Positions 8,687 through 19,661 of a DNA stretch of 64,000 nucleotides are shown here, one piece after another. A program made the position numbers and the translations under genes. The notes below the pieces were generated by a model. It was not told where the DNA came from. It worked only from the letters and a program-made list of their open reading frames with translations, and did not search any database. The stretch spans positions 682,001 to 746,000 of the forward strand of contig NZ_LGKN01000003.1 in NCBI RefSeq assembly GCF_001306175.1, in the 5' to 3' direction. This DNA comes from Ardenticatena maritima. GTDB taxonomy: Bacteria; Chloroflexota; Anaerolineae; Ardenticatenales; Ardenticatenaceae. Numbering within the stretch: the first letter of the stretch is position 1; each line of letters begins with the position of its first letter.

Positions 8687-10786
8687 ATGCTCTCAGCCGA
8701 GCAGATGGTTCGGACAACGTGCCCCTACTGCGGTGTGGGGTGTCAGGTTGATTTGCATGTGCGTCAGGGGCGCATTTTTCGTGTGAGTGCGCCGTTTGAT
8801 ATCGCGCCCAATGAAGGGCGTTTGTGTGTCAAGGGGCGTTTTGGCACTGATTTTGTTCACCATCCCTCGCGGCTTACCACGCCGCTGATTCGCAAAGAGT
8901 TTGGCGTGCTGCCGCGGCATCCTATGGGGCTGGACGGTTTTCGTGAAGCGACGTGGGATGAAGCCCTTGACCTGGCGGCGGAACAGTTCGCGGAGATTGT
9001 ACGCACACGTGGGGGAGATGCGATTGGCACCTTCTGCTCGGCAAAGGCAACCAACGAAGATACGTATGTCTTCCAGAAGTTTGTGCGGGCTGTCTTGGGG
9101 ACGAACAACATTGACCATTGTGCGCGGCTTTGCCATGCGGCGTCGGTGGTGGCGTTGCAAACGGCAATCGGTTCGTCCGCTATGTCGAATTCGATTGCCG
9201 AGATGAAGCACCTCGATGTTTTCATCGTGACAGGTTCCAACACAACCGAAACTCACCCCGTCATCAGCACGTTCATGCGCGAGGCGGTGGTTCACAACGG
9301 CGCGAAGTTGATTGTCGTGGACCCACGCGGCATTGAGATGACGCAGTTTGCTACGTTGTGGCTGCGTCAGCGTCCCGGCACGGATGTGGCGGTCTTTCAG
9401 GCGATGGCGCAGGTGATTGTATCGGAGGGGTTGTATAACCGCGCGTTCATTGAGGCGCGTACAGAAGGCTTTGAGGCATACGCTGAAGCCATTATGGAAT
9501 GTACGCCGGAGTGGGCGGAGCGTATTTCAGGCGTGCCTGCTGAGCATATTCGGGAAGCGGCGCGGCTTTATGCAACCGCCAAGGCAGGGGCGATTTACTG
9601 GGGCATGGGGATTAGCCAAAGCGTCCACGGGACTGAGAATGCGCTGGCGCTTGCCAATCTGGCGTTGCTAACGGGGCATGTTGGACGTCCAGGCACTGGG
9701 CTCAATCCGTTGCGTGGGCAGAACAACGTGCAGGGGTGCTCTGATTCGGGTGGGTTACCCAATGTGTTCCCCGGTTATCAACGGGTTGACGATGATGCTG
9801 TGCGAGAACGGTTTGAGGCGGCGTGGGGGGTGTCGCTCAATCCCCAACCCGGCTTGACGACGATGGAGATGGCGTTTGCCGCTGAGGCGGGCGATATTGT
9901 GGCGTTTTATGTCATGGGTGAAAACCCGATGATGAGTGAGCCGAATTTGCGGCATGCGCGGCATATCATTGAGAATTTACCGTTTTTGTTGGTGCAGGAT
10001 ATTTTCCTGAACGAAACAGGAGCTTACGCCGATATTTTGTTGCCTGCGACCAGTTTTGCTGAAAAGGATGGGACGTTTACGAATTCGGACCGGCGAGTGC
10101 AGCGTGTACGTCGGGCGGTGCCTGCACCGGGGGATGCGCGGGATGATTGGGTGATTTTGTGTGAGTTGGCGCGTCGGGTTGAGCAGAAATTGGGGCGTGC
10201 CAGGAGTGCCGGTTTTGCTTTTGCGTCGCCTGAGGAGATTTGGGATGAGATGGCTCGGCTGACGCCGCCCTTCCAGGGGATTTCGTATGCGCGTATTGCT
10301 CGCGAGGGGGGTGTTCACTGGCCATGCCCAACGCCCGACCATCCCGGTTCACCCTATTTGTTCGCTGAAACATTCCCACGCGGACGGGGGCAGTTTGTGC
10401 CTTTGCAGTATCGCCCCTCAGCTGAGTTGCCTGATGACGAATACCCCTTCATTCTTTCAACAGGGCGTGTGCTCTACCACTGGCATGGCGGCACGCTGAC
10501 ACGGCGCTCCAAGCTTGATGACATTTACCCTGAGGCGACGGTGGAAATTCACCCTGAGGATGCCGCTATGTTGGGGGTCAAGCATGGTGAGCGTGTGCGG
10601 GTGCGCTCGCGGCGTGGCGAGATTGTTGTGCGGGTAGCGGTGACGGCGCGCTCGCCGCGTGGTGTGGTGTTTATCCCGTTCCACTTTGCAGAGGCTGCGG
10701 CGAACGAGTTGACGATTGACGCTCTTGACCCGCAAGCGAAAATTCCGGATTACAAGGTCTGTGCTGTGGCGGTCGAACCGCTGTGA
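8687..10786 (+). CDS. fdhA: Formate dehydrogenase catalytic subunit, molybdopterin type with Cys in the active site
   Basis: This 699-residue member of the DMSO-reductase superfamily oxidises formate to CO2 (or the reverse) at a bis-MGD Mo or W centre. The N-terminal [4Fe-4S] site is CPYCGVGC plus a distal Cys in RLCVKGRFG. The active site reads HCARLCHAAS, with Cys149 followed by His150; Cys replaces the selenocysteine of FdhF-type enzymes. The C-terminal MoCo-dinucleotide binding domain is complete (near STGRVLYHWHGGTLTRRS). No Tat signal, so cytoplasmic. AAGGAGGAAGAGGT precedes the ATG. Last gene of a four-gene operon ending in a terminator. A related oxidoreductase substrate is possible, but the diaphorase partners favour formate. 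Confidence 0.93.
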   Translation: MLSAEQMVRTTCPYCGVGCQVDLHVRQGRIFRVSAPFDIAPNEGRLCVKGRFGTDFVHHPSRLTTPLIRKEFGVLPRHPMGLDGFREATWDEALDLAAEQFAEIVRTRGGDAIGTFCSAKATNEDTYVFQKFVRAVLGTNNIDHCARLCHAASVVALQTAIGSSAMSNSIAEMKHLDVFIVTGSNTTETHPVISTFMREAVVHNGAKLIVVDPRGIEMTQFATLWLRQRPGTDVAVFQAMAQVIVSEGLYNRAFIEARTEGFEAYAEAIMECTPEWAERISGVPAEHIREAARLYATAKAGAIYWGMGISQSVHGTENALALANLALLTGHVGRPGTGLNPLRGQNNVQGCSDSGGLPNVFPGYQRVDDDAVRERFEAAWGVSLNPQPGLTTMEMAFAAEAGDIVAFYVMGENPMMSEPNLRHARHIIENLPFLLVQDIFLNETGAYADILLPATSFAEKDGTFTNSDRRVQRVRRAVPAPGDARDDWVILCELARRVEQKLGRARSAGFAFASPEEIWDEMARLTPPFQGISYARIAREGGVHWPCPTPDHPGSPYLFAETFPRGRGQFVPLQYRPSAELPDDEYPFILSTGRVLYHWHGGTLTRRSKLDDIYPEATVEIHPEDAAMLGVKHGERVRVRSRRGEIVVRVAVTARSPRGVVFIPFHFAEAAANELTIDALDPQAKIPDYKVCAVAVEPL

Positions 10787-10809
10787 GAGCAGGTTTTGCA
10801 ATGCATGGA

Positions 10810-10842
10810 AGTCCCGCTGGGGATACCGGCGGGGCTTTTTTT
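10810..10842 (+). terminator. Terminator of the formate dehydrogenase operon
   Basis: AGtCCCGCtGG pairs with CCgGCGGGgCT around a 5-base loop, followed by T7. It overlaps the last two bases of the converging gene at 10841. Confidence 0.85.
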
Positions 10843-11743
10843 ATTGTTCGAGCGCGTATGGTGCGCCGCGTTCCACCCACGTTTCAATAACGCGTCCGAC
10901 TTTGTGAAGGCTTTCGGCGCTGAGCTGTTCGCAGGTATCGTCCATCGTGTGCCATGCAGGGTAATCGAAGTCAATCAGGTCAACAGCGGGGATGCCACGT
11001 TGAATGAAGGGAAGGTGGTCGTCAATGATGGTCCAGCGGGGTTCGTTGTAGAAGCCGTTGTCGAGATACCCGAGTTCGTCGGCAATGTTGAAGAGTGTAT
11101 CGGTGAGGGTGGGGTCGGAATTGCGTTCGCGGTAGATTTGCAAATCGCGGTCGCCAATCATGTCAAGGATGATGACGGCTTCTGGCTGTGGTGTGGGCGG
11201 GTTTGCGGCAAATTGTTCGGCGCCAACGGAGAAAGGCCAGCCGTCAATGTCGCCGCGGTCTTCAGCGTCGAAAAAAGCGAGCTGTACTTGCAGGTTGTCA
11301 GGAACATCGAGCACTGTTGCGAGTTCGAGCAGAACGGCGACACCGCTGGCGCCGTCGTTCCCTCCTAAAATCCAGCCTTCTGGGTTGGCGGGGTCGCGGT
11401 CGGCGCGGGGGCGGGTGTCGTAGTGCGCACCAATGAGGATAGGCCGTCCTGCGCCTTGTGTGGCAACAAGGTTGACGATTTCGACGCCGCGGAATGTACC
11501 ACGTTGTTCGCGAACGCTCCAGCCTTGCGCTTCAAGGGTCTCACGCAACCAGGCGCGCGTTTTTTGAATAGCGGGTGAACCGGTTGGGCGTGGTCCAAAT
11601 GCGCATTGTTGGTTGGCGTATGCGAGCGCGCGCTCGCTATCGAACGTTTTGGGACGAGGTGGAGAAGATGGTTGAGCCTGGCAGCCAACTGCCAGGCTCA
11701 AGGTCAGTGTCAGAGCGACGAGGAGCGTGCGCCAATCTTGCAT
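10841..11743 (-). CDS. M28-family lipoprotein, glutaminyl-peptide cyclotransferase-like
   Basis: This 300-residue protein begins with a lipoprotein signal peptide (hydrophobic stretch then LAVGC, about residues 7-20), so it would be anchored outside the membrane. The M28 zinc ligands are visible in GAHYDTRP, GGNDGASGVAVLLELA, FFDAEDRGD and WHTMDDT. The last motif and the PFIQRGIPAVDLI segment resemble glutaminyl-peptide cyclotransferases more than aminopeptidases. It may cyclise N-terminal Gln or trim peptides. The ATG at 11743 lies 4 bp after the trmFO stop with GGAG overlapping that stop, so the two are probably cotranscribed. Confidence 0.85.
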   Translation of the reverse strand: MQDWRTLLVALTLTLSLAVGCQAQPSSPPRPKTFDSERALAYANQQCAFGPRPTGSPAIQKTRAWLRETLEAQGWSVREQRGTFRGVEIVNLVATQGAGRPILIGAHYDTRPRADRDPANPEGWILGGNDGASGVAVLLELATVLDVPDNLQVQLAFFDAEDRGDIDGWPFSVGAEQFAANPPTPQPEAVIILDMIGDRDLQIYRERNSDPTLTDTLFNIADELGYLDNGFYNEPRWTIIDDHLPFIQRGIPAVDLIDFDYPAWHTMDDTCEQLSAESLHKVGRVIETWVERGAPYALEQ

Positions 11744-11747
11744 GCAG

Positions 11748-13151
11748 TTACTCCTGCGGGTTGGAGACTTCGCTCCCGGTGATGATGTGGTCTGTCGGTA
11801 CGGGTTGGATTTCGGGCAGGATGGTCTCCAATGTTTCAAGAGCGCGCTTGGCGTAGGCTTCGTTGCGCTTGCGTTTGTTGCGGATGCGCTTGGGAAGTGG
11901 CGGCAGAATGCCAAAATTGGCTTTCATTGGTTGGAACTCTTTGGGGTCGGCGTGTGTGACGTACCAGCAGAGCGCCCCAAGCATTGTTTCCCGTGGGAGC
12001 ACGATGGGCTCTTTACCTTGCACAAGCCGCGCGGCATTGATACCTGCAACTAAACCGGTGCCTGCATTGCCGACGTATCCTTCCACGCCTGTGATTTGCC
12101 CGGCGAAGAAGAGGTCGGGGCGTTTGCGGAACTGCATGGTTGGTTCCAGCAACACGGGCGAGTTGATGAATGTGTTGCGGTGCATTTGCCCCATGCGGAC
12201 AAATTCGGCGTTTTGCAAGCCGGGAATCATGCGGAAAACGCGCGCTTGTTCGCCCCATTTGAGGTTGGTCTGGAAGCCAACCATGTTGTACAGCGTGCCG
12301 GCGATGTTGTCTTGGCGGAGTTGCACGACGGCGTAGGGTTGTTCACCTGTGCGTGGGTCAATGAGCCCTACGGGGCGCATGGGACCAAAGGCAAGCGTTT
12401 GCTCGCCGCGGCGTGCCATTTCCTCAATGGGCAAGCAACGCTCAAAGAATTTTGGGTCTTCGCGTTCAAAGTCACGTAGCTGAATAGTCTCGGCTTCAAG
12501 CAAGGCTTTGACGAAGGCTTTGTATTCTTCCTCTGTCATGGGGCAGTTGATGTAGTCGCCTTCTTCTTGTTCGCCTCGCCCGTAGCGGGAAGCACGAAAG
12601 GCAATGCTCATGTCAATTGAATCAGCTTCGACGATGGGCGCCATAGCGTCGTAAAAGTAAAGGTATTCCTCGCCGGTAATGCGCTTGATGTCTTCAGCCA
12701 GAGCTTCGCTTGTGAGTGGTCCCGTTGCAATGATTGTTGGGCGTTCGGTTGGGATGCGAGTGACTTCCTCGCGTCGAATTTCAATGAGGGGATGTTCGCT
12801 GAGCAAGCGTGTAACGGTTTCGGCGAAGACTTCGCGGTCAACGGCTAATGCACCGCCCGCAGGAACAGCGGCTTTGTTGGCGGCGGCGAGGATAAGTGAG
12901 CCCATGCGGCGCATTTCTTCTTGCAAAAGTCCTGAGGCGCGGTCAATCATTTGTGCGCCTAAGGAGTTGCTGCAAACGAGTTCCGCCAGGCGGTCTGTTA
13001 CGTGGGCGGGAGTTGATTTGACGGGGCGCATTTCGTAGAGTGCCACGCGCACGCCGCGCTGGGCGAGCTGCCAGGCTGCTTCTGAGCCAGCAAGTCCCCC
13101 ACCGACGACAATCACGTCAATGTTTCCGTAAGGGTCTTTTTTCATGTTCAT
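11748..13151 (-). CDS. trmFO: Folate-dependent tRNA (uracil-5-)-methyltransferase TrmFO
   Basis: TrmFO uses methylene-tetrahydrofolate and FADH2 to make m5U54 in the T loop of tRNA. The 467-residue product has the FAD dinucleotide motif [18 protein letters not shown] at the start, followed by [12 protein letters not shown] and [10 protein letters not shown] (family-specific segments). The C-terminal half has [18 protein letters not shown] and [23 protein letters not shown], both typical of the family. I chose the ATG at 13151 (GGTGAG upstream); a GTG at 13160 is also in frame. Length is normal. The downstream M28 gene appears coupled. Confidence 0.95.
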   Translation of the reverse strand: MNMKKDPYGNIDVIVVGGGLAGSEAAWQLAQRGVRVALYEMRPVKSTPAHVTDRLAELVCSNSLGAQMIDRASGLLQEEMRRMGSLILAAANKAAVPAGGALAVDREVFAETVTRLLSEHPLIEIRREEVTRIPTERPTIIATGPLTSEALAEDIKRITGEEYLYFYDAMAPIVEADSIDMSIAFRASRYGRGEQEEGDYINCPMTEEEYKAFVKALLEAETIQLRDFEREDPKFFERCLPIEEMARRGEQTLAFGPMRPVGLIDPRTGEQPYAVVQLRQDNIAGTLYNMVGFQTNLKWGEQARVFRMIPGLQNAEFVRMGQMHRNTFINSPVLLEPTMQFRKRPDLFFAGQITGVEGYVGNAGTGLVAGINAARLVQGKEPIVLPRETMLGALCWYVTHADPKEFQPMKANFGILPPLPKRIRNKRKRNEAYAKRALETLETILPEIQPVPTDHIITGSEVSNPQE

Positions 13152-13399
13152 ACTGCTCACCGCTTTCTTGGTTTTGTTGGCTTGGAAAAGTATAGCACAG
13201 AATAAGTTTTAGAGGCATAGCAATGTCTTCATAAAATGCCTCTGCAATGCGATGCGATCGCGTGGCGCGACCGGTTGGTTTTTTATGTTAACTTTGGTTG
13301 TTTATTGTTGTTGGGATAGATTTTTGGCTACACGAAATTTTATATACACCATTAGAAACACCAAAAGCACCCCGTGCTCACCACGCCCAACACACCGAC

Positions 13400-13428
13400 T
13401 TGACGCCAACGCCATTCTCAGGCATACT
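13400..13428 (+). promoter_or_regulatory. Promoter of the beta-oxidation operon
   Basis: TTGACG (13400-13405), a 17-bp spacer and CATACT (13423-13428). Transcription would start near 13435, inside the palindrome at 13432-13451, leaving a leader of about 90 bases. Confidence 0.65.
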
Positions 13429-13431
13429 ATC

Positions 13432-13451
13432 AACCAAACGATTGTTTGGTT
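13432..13451 (+). promoter_or_regulatory. Operator-like palindrome over the fad transcription start
   Basis: AACCAAAC (13432-13439), GATT, then GTTTGGTT (13444-13451): a perfect 8-bp inverted repeat beginning 3 bp after the -10 box. Size and position fit a TetR-family repressor such as the acyl-CoA-responsive FadR proteins; the regulator itself is not in the window. Confidence 0.6.
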
Positions 13452-13526
13452 TCCCCTCACATCGCCGAACAACAAACGTCGTTCGTCGTTCAACCGTCAA
13501 CCACAGGGACACAGAGGAGAAGACCT

Positions 13527-15956
<2,430 letters not shown>

Positions 15957-15995
15957 CATTGACAACGAACAGGTGTGAACGAAGGGAGTGAACCT

Positions 15996-17186
15996 ATGAG
16001 CAAACGAGAAGCAGTGATTGTCGCTGGCGTTCGCACCGCAGTGGGCAAAGCGCCCCGCGGTTCGTTGCGCACCAAGCGGCCGGATGATCTCGCCGCCGAC
16101 GTGCTGAAGGGCTTGCTGGAACGCGTGCCCCAGCTCGACCCCGCCGAAATCGAAGACGTTATCATGGGGTGCGCCATGCCCGAAGGCGAACAAGGGTTGA
16201 ACATCGGGCGCGTTGCCGTCATGCGGGCGGGGTTGCCGCACAGCGTGGCCGGCATCACCGTCAACCGCTTCTGCTCCAGCGGGTTGCAAACCATCGCCAT
16301 GGCGGCGCAAGCCATCGAATTCGGGAGCGCCGACGTGGTTATTGCGGGAGGGGTGGAAAGCATGAGCATGGTGCCCATGACAGGGCATTACTTCGCCCCC
16401 AACCCGCACCTGGCGCTGCACTACCCCGAAGCCTTCATCAGCATGGGGTTGACGGCGGAAAAAGTCGCTGAAAAGTACGGCATCAGCCGCGAAGAGCAAG
16501 ACGAATTCGCCTATCGCAGCCACCAGTTGGCGATCAAAGCCATTGACGAAGGCAAGTTCAAAGATGAAATCGTGCCCGTCGAGGTCGAAGAGGTCAGCGT
16601 GACCCCCGACGGCGAGCGCGTGGTGCGCACAAAAGTCTTTGACACCGACGAAGGCCCACGCCGCGATACCAGCCTGGAAGCACTGGCACGCTTGCGCCCC
16701 GTCTTCCGCGCCGACGGCACAGTCACCGCGGGGAACTCCTCGCAAACCAGCGACGGCGCGGCGGCAGTGTTGCTGATGACGCGCGAAAAAGCCGAAGAAC
16801 TGGGGCTGAAGCCGATTGCCCGCGTGGTGAGCTTCTCGGTCGGCGGTGTGCCGCCTGAGATCATGGGGATTGGTCCGGTAGCGGCGGTGCCCAAAGCGCT
16901 CAAACGCGCCGGCCTGACCATGGACGACATTGACCTCATTGAGCTGAACGAAGCCTTTGCCGCTCAATCGCTGGCGGTCATTCGCCAGCTGGAAATGCCG
17001 CTCGAAAAGGTCAACGTCAACGGTGGCGCGATTGCATTGGGGCACCCGTTGGGCTGCACCGGCGCCAAACTGACGGTGCAAATCATCAACGAATTGCGCC
17101 GCCGCAAAGCCCGCTATGGGCTGGTGACCATGTGCATTGGCGGCGGTATGGGCGCCGCCGGGGTGATTGAAAACCTGGACCTGTAA
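15996..17186 (+). CDS. fadA: Acetyl-CoA C-acyltransferase (thiolase)
   Basis: Thiolytic cleavage of 3-ketoacyl-CoA, the last step of beta-oxidation. The 396-residue product has all three thiolase motifs: the nucleophilic Cys in [18 protein letters not shown] (near residue 90), the His in [15 protein letters not shown] (near 350) and the acid/base Cys in [10 protein letters not shown] near the C-terminus. AGGGAG precedes the ATG at 15996. It is the partner of the upstream FadN-type enzyme and ends at a terminator. A biosynthetic thiolase is unlikely given the operon. Confidence 0.95.
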   Translation: MSKREAVIVAGVRTAVGKAPRGSLRTKRPDDLAADVLKGLLERVPQLDPAEIEDVIMGCAMPEGEQGLNIGRVAVMRAGLPHSVAGITVNRFCSSGLQTIAMAAQAIEFGSADVVIAGGVESMSMVPMTGHYFAPNPHLALHYPEAFISMGLTAEKVAEKYGISREEQDEFAYRSHQLAIKAIDEGKFKDEIVPVEVEEVSVTPDGERVVRTKVFDTDEGPRRDTSLEALARLRPVFRADGTVTAGNSSQTSDGAAAVLLMTREKAEELGLKPIARVVSFSVGGVPPEIMGIGPVAAVPKALKRAGLTMDDIDLIELNEAFAAQSLAVIRQLEMPLEKVNVNGGAIALGHPLGCTGAKLTVQIINELRRRKARYGLVTMCIGGGMGAAGVIENLDL

Positions 17187-17208
17187 AGCAGGCCTCCTTC
17201 CCACGCAA

Positions 17209-17247
17209 AAACCAGCCGGGCGTCAAAACCCGGCTGGTTTGCTTTTC
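17209..17247 (+). terminator. Terminator of the fad operon
   Basis: AACCAGCCGGG (17210-17220) pairs with CCCGGCTGGTT (17229-17239) around an 8-base loop, followed by a T-rich run. Confidence 0.85.
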
Positions 17248-17270
17248 CCCTCACCGCGGCGCGCCCCTTC

Positions 17271-17687
17271 TCAGAAGAAATCCACTGCCGTATCGAAATC
17301 GCTGACAAATGGTTTTATGTCAAGCACAGGCGTTCTATTCAATGCATCCAAACCGCGAACCGTTATCACATTGCCTTCAACGGCGACGACCTGCGCCACC
17401 GTCATCCCAATTGGGTTGGGGCGATACTGCGTGCGCGTCACAAAAACACCGCGCAACGGTTGTTCAGGGTCGTCGCGGGGATGCAGCTGCAAGCGAACTT
17501 CATCAATCTGGTGAAAATGAAAGAGCACCACGATATACATGCCGGGCGCCATGCCGAGCAACCCATCCACAACATCCGGGTTGAGAACAATGCGCATGGT
17601 CGTATTGCGCAAAACATCCACAGGCGTCCACGTCTCAAATTCATTTTCAACGAAGCCAATTGGCGTGTAGCAAATCTCGTTCGGCAT
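17271..17687 (-). CDS. trmO: TrmO/TsaA-family tRNA methyltransferase
   Basis: TrmO methylates t6A37 of some tRNAs to m6t6A using AdoMet. The 138-residue product begins YTPIGFVENEFE and has the family core FHFHQIDEVRLQLHP, RGVFVTRTQYRPNPIGMTV and LDALNRTPVLDIKPF, the last two forming the beta-barrel AdoMet site. The C-terminal lobe of E. coli TrmO is absent, as in many short bacterial and archaeal homologues. I chose the ATG at 17687 with GAGGGG upstream. It follows the OsmC-like gene with a 24-bp gap, probably on the same transcript. Confidence 0.85.
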   Translation of the reverse strand: MPNEICYTPIGFVENEFETWTPVDVLRNTTMRIVLNPDVVDGLLGMAPGMYIVVLFHFHQIDEVRLQLHPRDDPEQPLRGVFVTRTQYRPNPIGMTVAQVVAVEGNVITVRGLDALNRTPVLDIKPFVSDFDTAVDFF

Positions 17688-17711
17688 AGCGCCCCTCACC
17701 CTTCAAGGCTT

Positions 17712-18140
17712 TCAAGCCACTTCGTGAATCTCAACACGGTACACGATTTCAGCTACATGGCGCACTGTGGCAATCGCCGGGCAATAGCGTTCGTAGGAGA
17801 GTGAGACAGCCTTTTCCACCTTCGCCGGATCGAGATTGCGCCCCCACACATGATACACCAATTCGACCTTGACAAAGTGGCGGGGGTGCTCCTCGCGCTG
17901 CTCAGCGTTGATTTCAATTTGCACATCGGTAAAGTCCTGGCGCATTTTACGCAACAACGACACCACATCCATGCCGGTACACCCCCCCATGCTAATCGCC
18001 ATCAACTCCATGGGACGGAAACCGGCGTTTTCGCCACCCAATTTCCCCTCGGCGGCGTCCATCAGCACGGTGTGGCCTGAATTCGCCGTACCTTCAAATT
18101 TCATCCCACCTTTGAAAGAGACGCGTGCGTTGATTGCCAT
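17712..18140 (-). CDS. OsmC/Ohr-family peroxidase-like protein
   Basis: This 142-residue protein has the OsmC fold pattern: N-terminal strands, then MELMAISMGGCTGMDVV with the first redox Cys (near residue 51) and YCPAIATV with the second (near 118). Family members reduce organic hydroperoxides through a dithiol cycle. The subgroup with SMGGCTGMDV is OsmC-like (YhfA type) rather than Ohr; many of these have no proven substrate. Cytoplasmic. The start at 18140 follows AAGGAGG. First gene of a short unit with trmO. Confidence 0.88.
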   Translation of the reverse strand: MAINARVSFKGGMKFEGTANSGHTVLMDAAEGKLGGENAGFRPMELMAISMGGCTGMDVVSLLRKMRQDFTDVQIEINAEQREEHPRHFVKVELVYHVWGRNLDPAKVEKAVSLSYERYCPAIATVRHVAEIVYRVEIHEVA

Positions 18141-18230
18141 GATATGCCTCCTTGCATTTGATTGATACACAGTGGGAGTATACTAGAAGTGTTCAGGTGC
18201 GCCAAACCCTCTCACAATACCTCCAGAAAG

Positions 18231-18260
18231 CAAAAAAGGCGGCAACGCATGGTTGCCGCC
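18231..18260 (-). terminator. Terminator of the TRAP binding-protein gene
   Basis: GGCGGCAAC and GTTGCCGCC form a 9-bp stem with a 5-base loop; on the minus strand T6 follows. Confidence 0.85.
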
Positions 18261-18279
18261 TTTGCTCGTCTCCAGCCGA

Positions 18280-19431
18280 TTAGCCAGTAAACGGCTTGCT
18301 GTAATACTTCGCAAACGAGACTTCGTTGGTGCTGTGCCAGCGGTAAATCCCTTCGCGGAATTGCTTCCACTGCTCGAAAATGCTCTTGAAGTCGGCGTCC
18401 TGTTGCGACAATTCATCATACAACGAGAAGGCCGCTTCTTCAGCCGCTTTCAAAATCTCATCGCTGTACGGGCGCAATTCGACGCCTTCGTTGAGCAAGC
18501 GCTGCAACGCTTCATTGTTGCGGGCATCGTAGCGCGCCAGCATCACCATATTGGCTTCAAAGGCGGCCGTGCGGATGGCGGCTTTATACACATCGGGAAG
18601 TTTGTTCCACTCATCCAGGTTGACTTGCACTTCCAGCGTTGGGCCGGGTTCCCACCAACCGGGGTAGTAGTAGAACTTGGCGGCTTTGTGCAAGCCCAGT
18701 TTTTCGTCGTCGTAAGGACCCACCCACTCGGCGGCGTCAATCGCCCCGGTTTGCAACGCCTGGAAAATTTCGCCACCAGGCAACACCTGCACCGTCACGC
18801 CCAGGCGGTCCATCACCTGCCCGCCCAAGCCGGGAATACGCATCTTCAAACCGCGCATGTCATCAGGCGTGCTAATTTCCTTGCGGAACCAGCCCCCCAT
18901 TTGCACGCCGGTGTTCCCCGCCGGGAATTGAATGACATTGAAGCGTTCGCGATAGAGTTCTTGCAGCAAATCGAGGCCACCACCTTCATACAGCCAGGCG
19001 TTTTGTTGCTGAGCCGTCAACCCAAACGGCACCGACGTACCAAACGCGACCGCCGGCGTCTTGCCGACATAGTAGTACGATGCCGTGTGGCCAATCGGCA
19101 CAGCCCCCTGCGCGACAACGTCAAGCACCTGGAGCCCCGGCGCGAGTTCACCCGCCGCACGCGCCTGAATGCGGAATTTCCCCCCCGTCAATTCAGTCAC
19201 ACGTTCAGCGAAGATAACCGCCCCGCCATAAATCGTGTCCAGCGACGGGGGCCACGACGTTGCCATTTGCCATTCCAATTCCGGCAACGCGTTGTCGTTG
19301 GCTGCTTCCTGCTGGATTTCCTGCGCGTTTTCAGTGCTTCCAGATTGTTGGGCATTACACCCCACCAATCCAAGCGCACCAACGCCAAGGGCGCCTTTCG
19401 CCGCCAGTTCCAGGAATTCGCGCCGTTTCAT
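18280..19431 (-). CDS. TRAP transporter substrate-binding lipoprotein (DctP family)
   Basis: A 383-residue extracytoplasmic solute receptor. The N-terminus has a twin-arginine-like KRREF motif, a hydrophobic stretch and a lipobox ending GLVGC (near residue 26), so it would be exported and lipid-anchored. The DctP core includes ATSWPPS near the mature start, the [20 protein letters not shown] region, [16 protein letters not shown] and [18 protein letters not shown], where the conserved Arg (in KMRIPG) binds a carboxylate. It most resembles the 2-keto-acid/mannitol-chloroaromatic branch (TakP type). GGGAGG precedes the ATG at 19431. No DctQ or DctM membrane gene is adjacent, so it is an orphan here. 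It lies next to 2-oxoacid dehydrogenase genes. Confidence 0.88.
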   Translation of the reverse strand: MKRREFLELAAKGALGVGALGLVGCNAQQSGSTENAQEIQQEAANDNALPELEWQMATSWPPSLDTIYGGAVIFAERVTELTGGKFRIQARAAGELAPGLQVLDVVAQGAVPIGHTASYYYVGKTPAVAFGTSVPFGLTAQQQNAWLYEGGGLDLLQELYRERFNVIQFPAGNTGVQMGGWFRKEISTPDDMRGLKMRIPGLGGQVMDRLGVTVQVLPGGEIFQALQTGAIDAAEWVGPYDDEKLGLHKAAKFYYYPGWWEPGPTLEVQVNLDEWNKLPDVYKAAIRTAAFEANMVMLARYDARNNEALQRLLNEGVELRPYSDEILKAAEEAAFSLYDELSQQDADFKSIFEQWKQFREGIYRWHSTNEVSFAKYYSKPFTG

Positions 19432-19568
19432 AAGCCTCCCTCTCCTTTCACGTGTTTGTTTGGTAGCCTCGATTGTTTCCGCCGAAGCGGGACATCCCAA
19501 AAGTTTGAAAGGACGGCTGGGTACATGTTGCAGGACTTGCAAATGGGCTGCTGGACGAAGACGGGTGC

Positions 19569-19598
19569 ATTGTATCGTATGCGTAGGGCATTCGTCAA
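19569..19598 (-). promoter_or_regulatory. Promoter of the TRAP binding-protein gene
   Basis: Minus-strand TTGACG (19598-19593), an 18-bp spacer and TACAAT (19574-19569), about 130 bp before the ATG. Confidence 0.6.
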
Positions 19599-19607
19599 AC
19601 AAACGTC

Positions 19608-19650
19608 AAAAACCGACGCCCCCACTCACACCAACACGAGTGGGGGCGTC
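19608..19650 (-). terminator. Terminator of the branched-chain-type 2-oxoacid dehydrogenase operon
   Basis: GACGCCCCCACTC pairs with GAGTGGGGGCGTC (13 bp) across a 10-base loop; on the minus strand GGTTTTTG follows. Confidence 0.85.
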
Positions 19651-19661
19651 GCATGTCACGA

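Larger units (their letters stand above)
13162..13526. other. Intergenic region between trmFO and the beta-oxidation operon
   Basis: About 365 bp without a credible gene. It holds an imperfect A/T-rich hairpin near trmFO (AGAGGCAT and ATGCCTCT arms, about 13213-13245, with a 17-base loop and no T run), a possible minus-strand -10 box TATACT near 13190 for trmFO, and the fad promoter and palindrome described separately. Confidence 0.6.

Noticed and set aside
8687-10786. Selenocysteine in the formate dehydrogenase
   Set aside because: The active-site codon is TGC (Cys149), and no in-frame TGA interrupts the gene.
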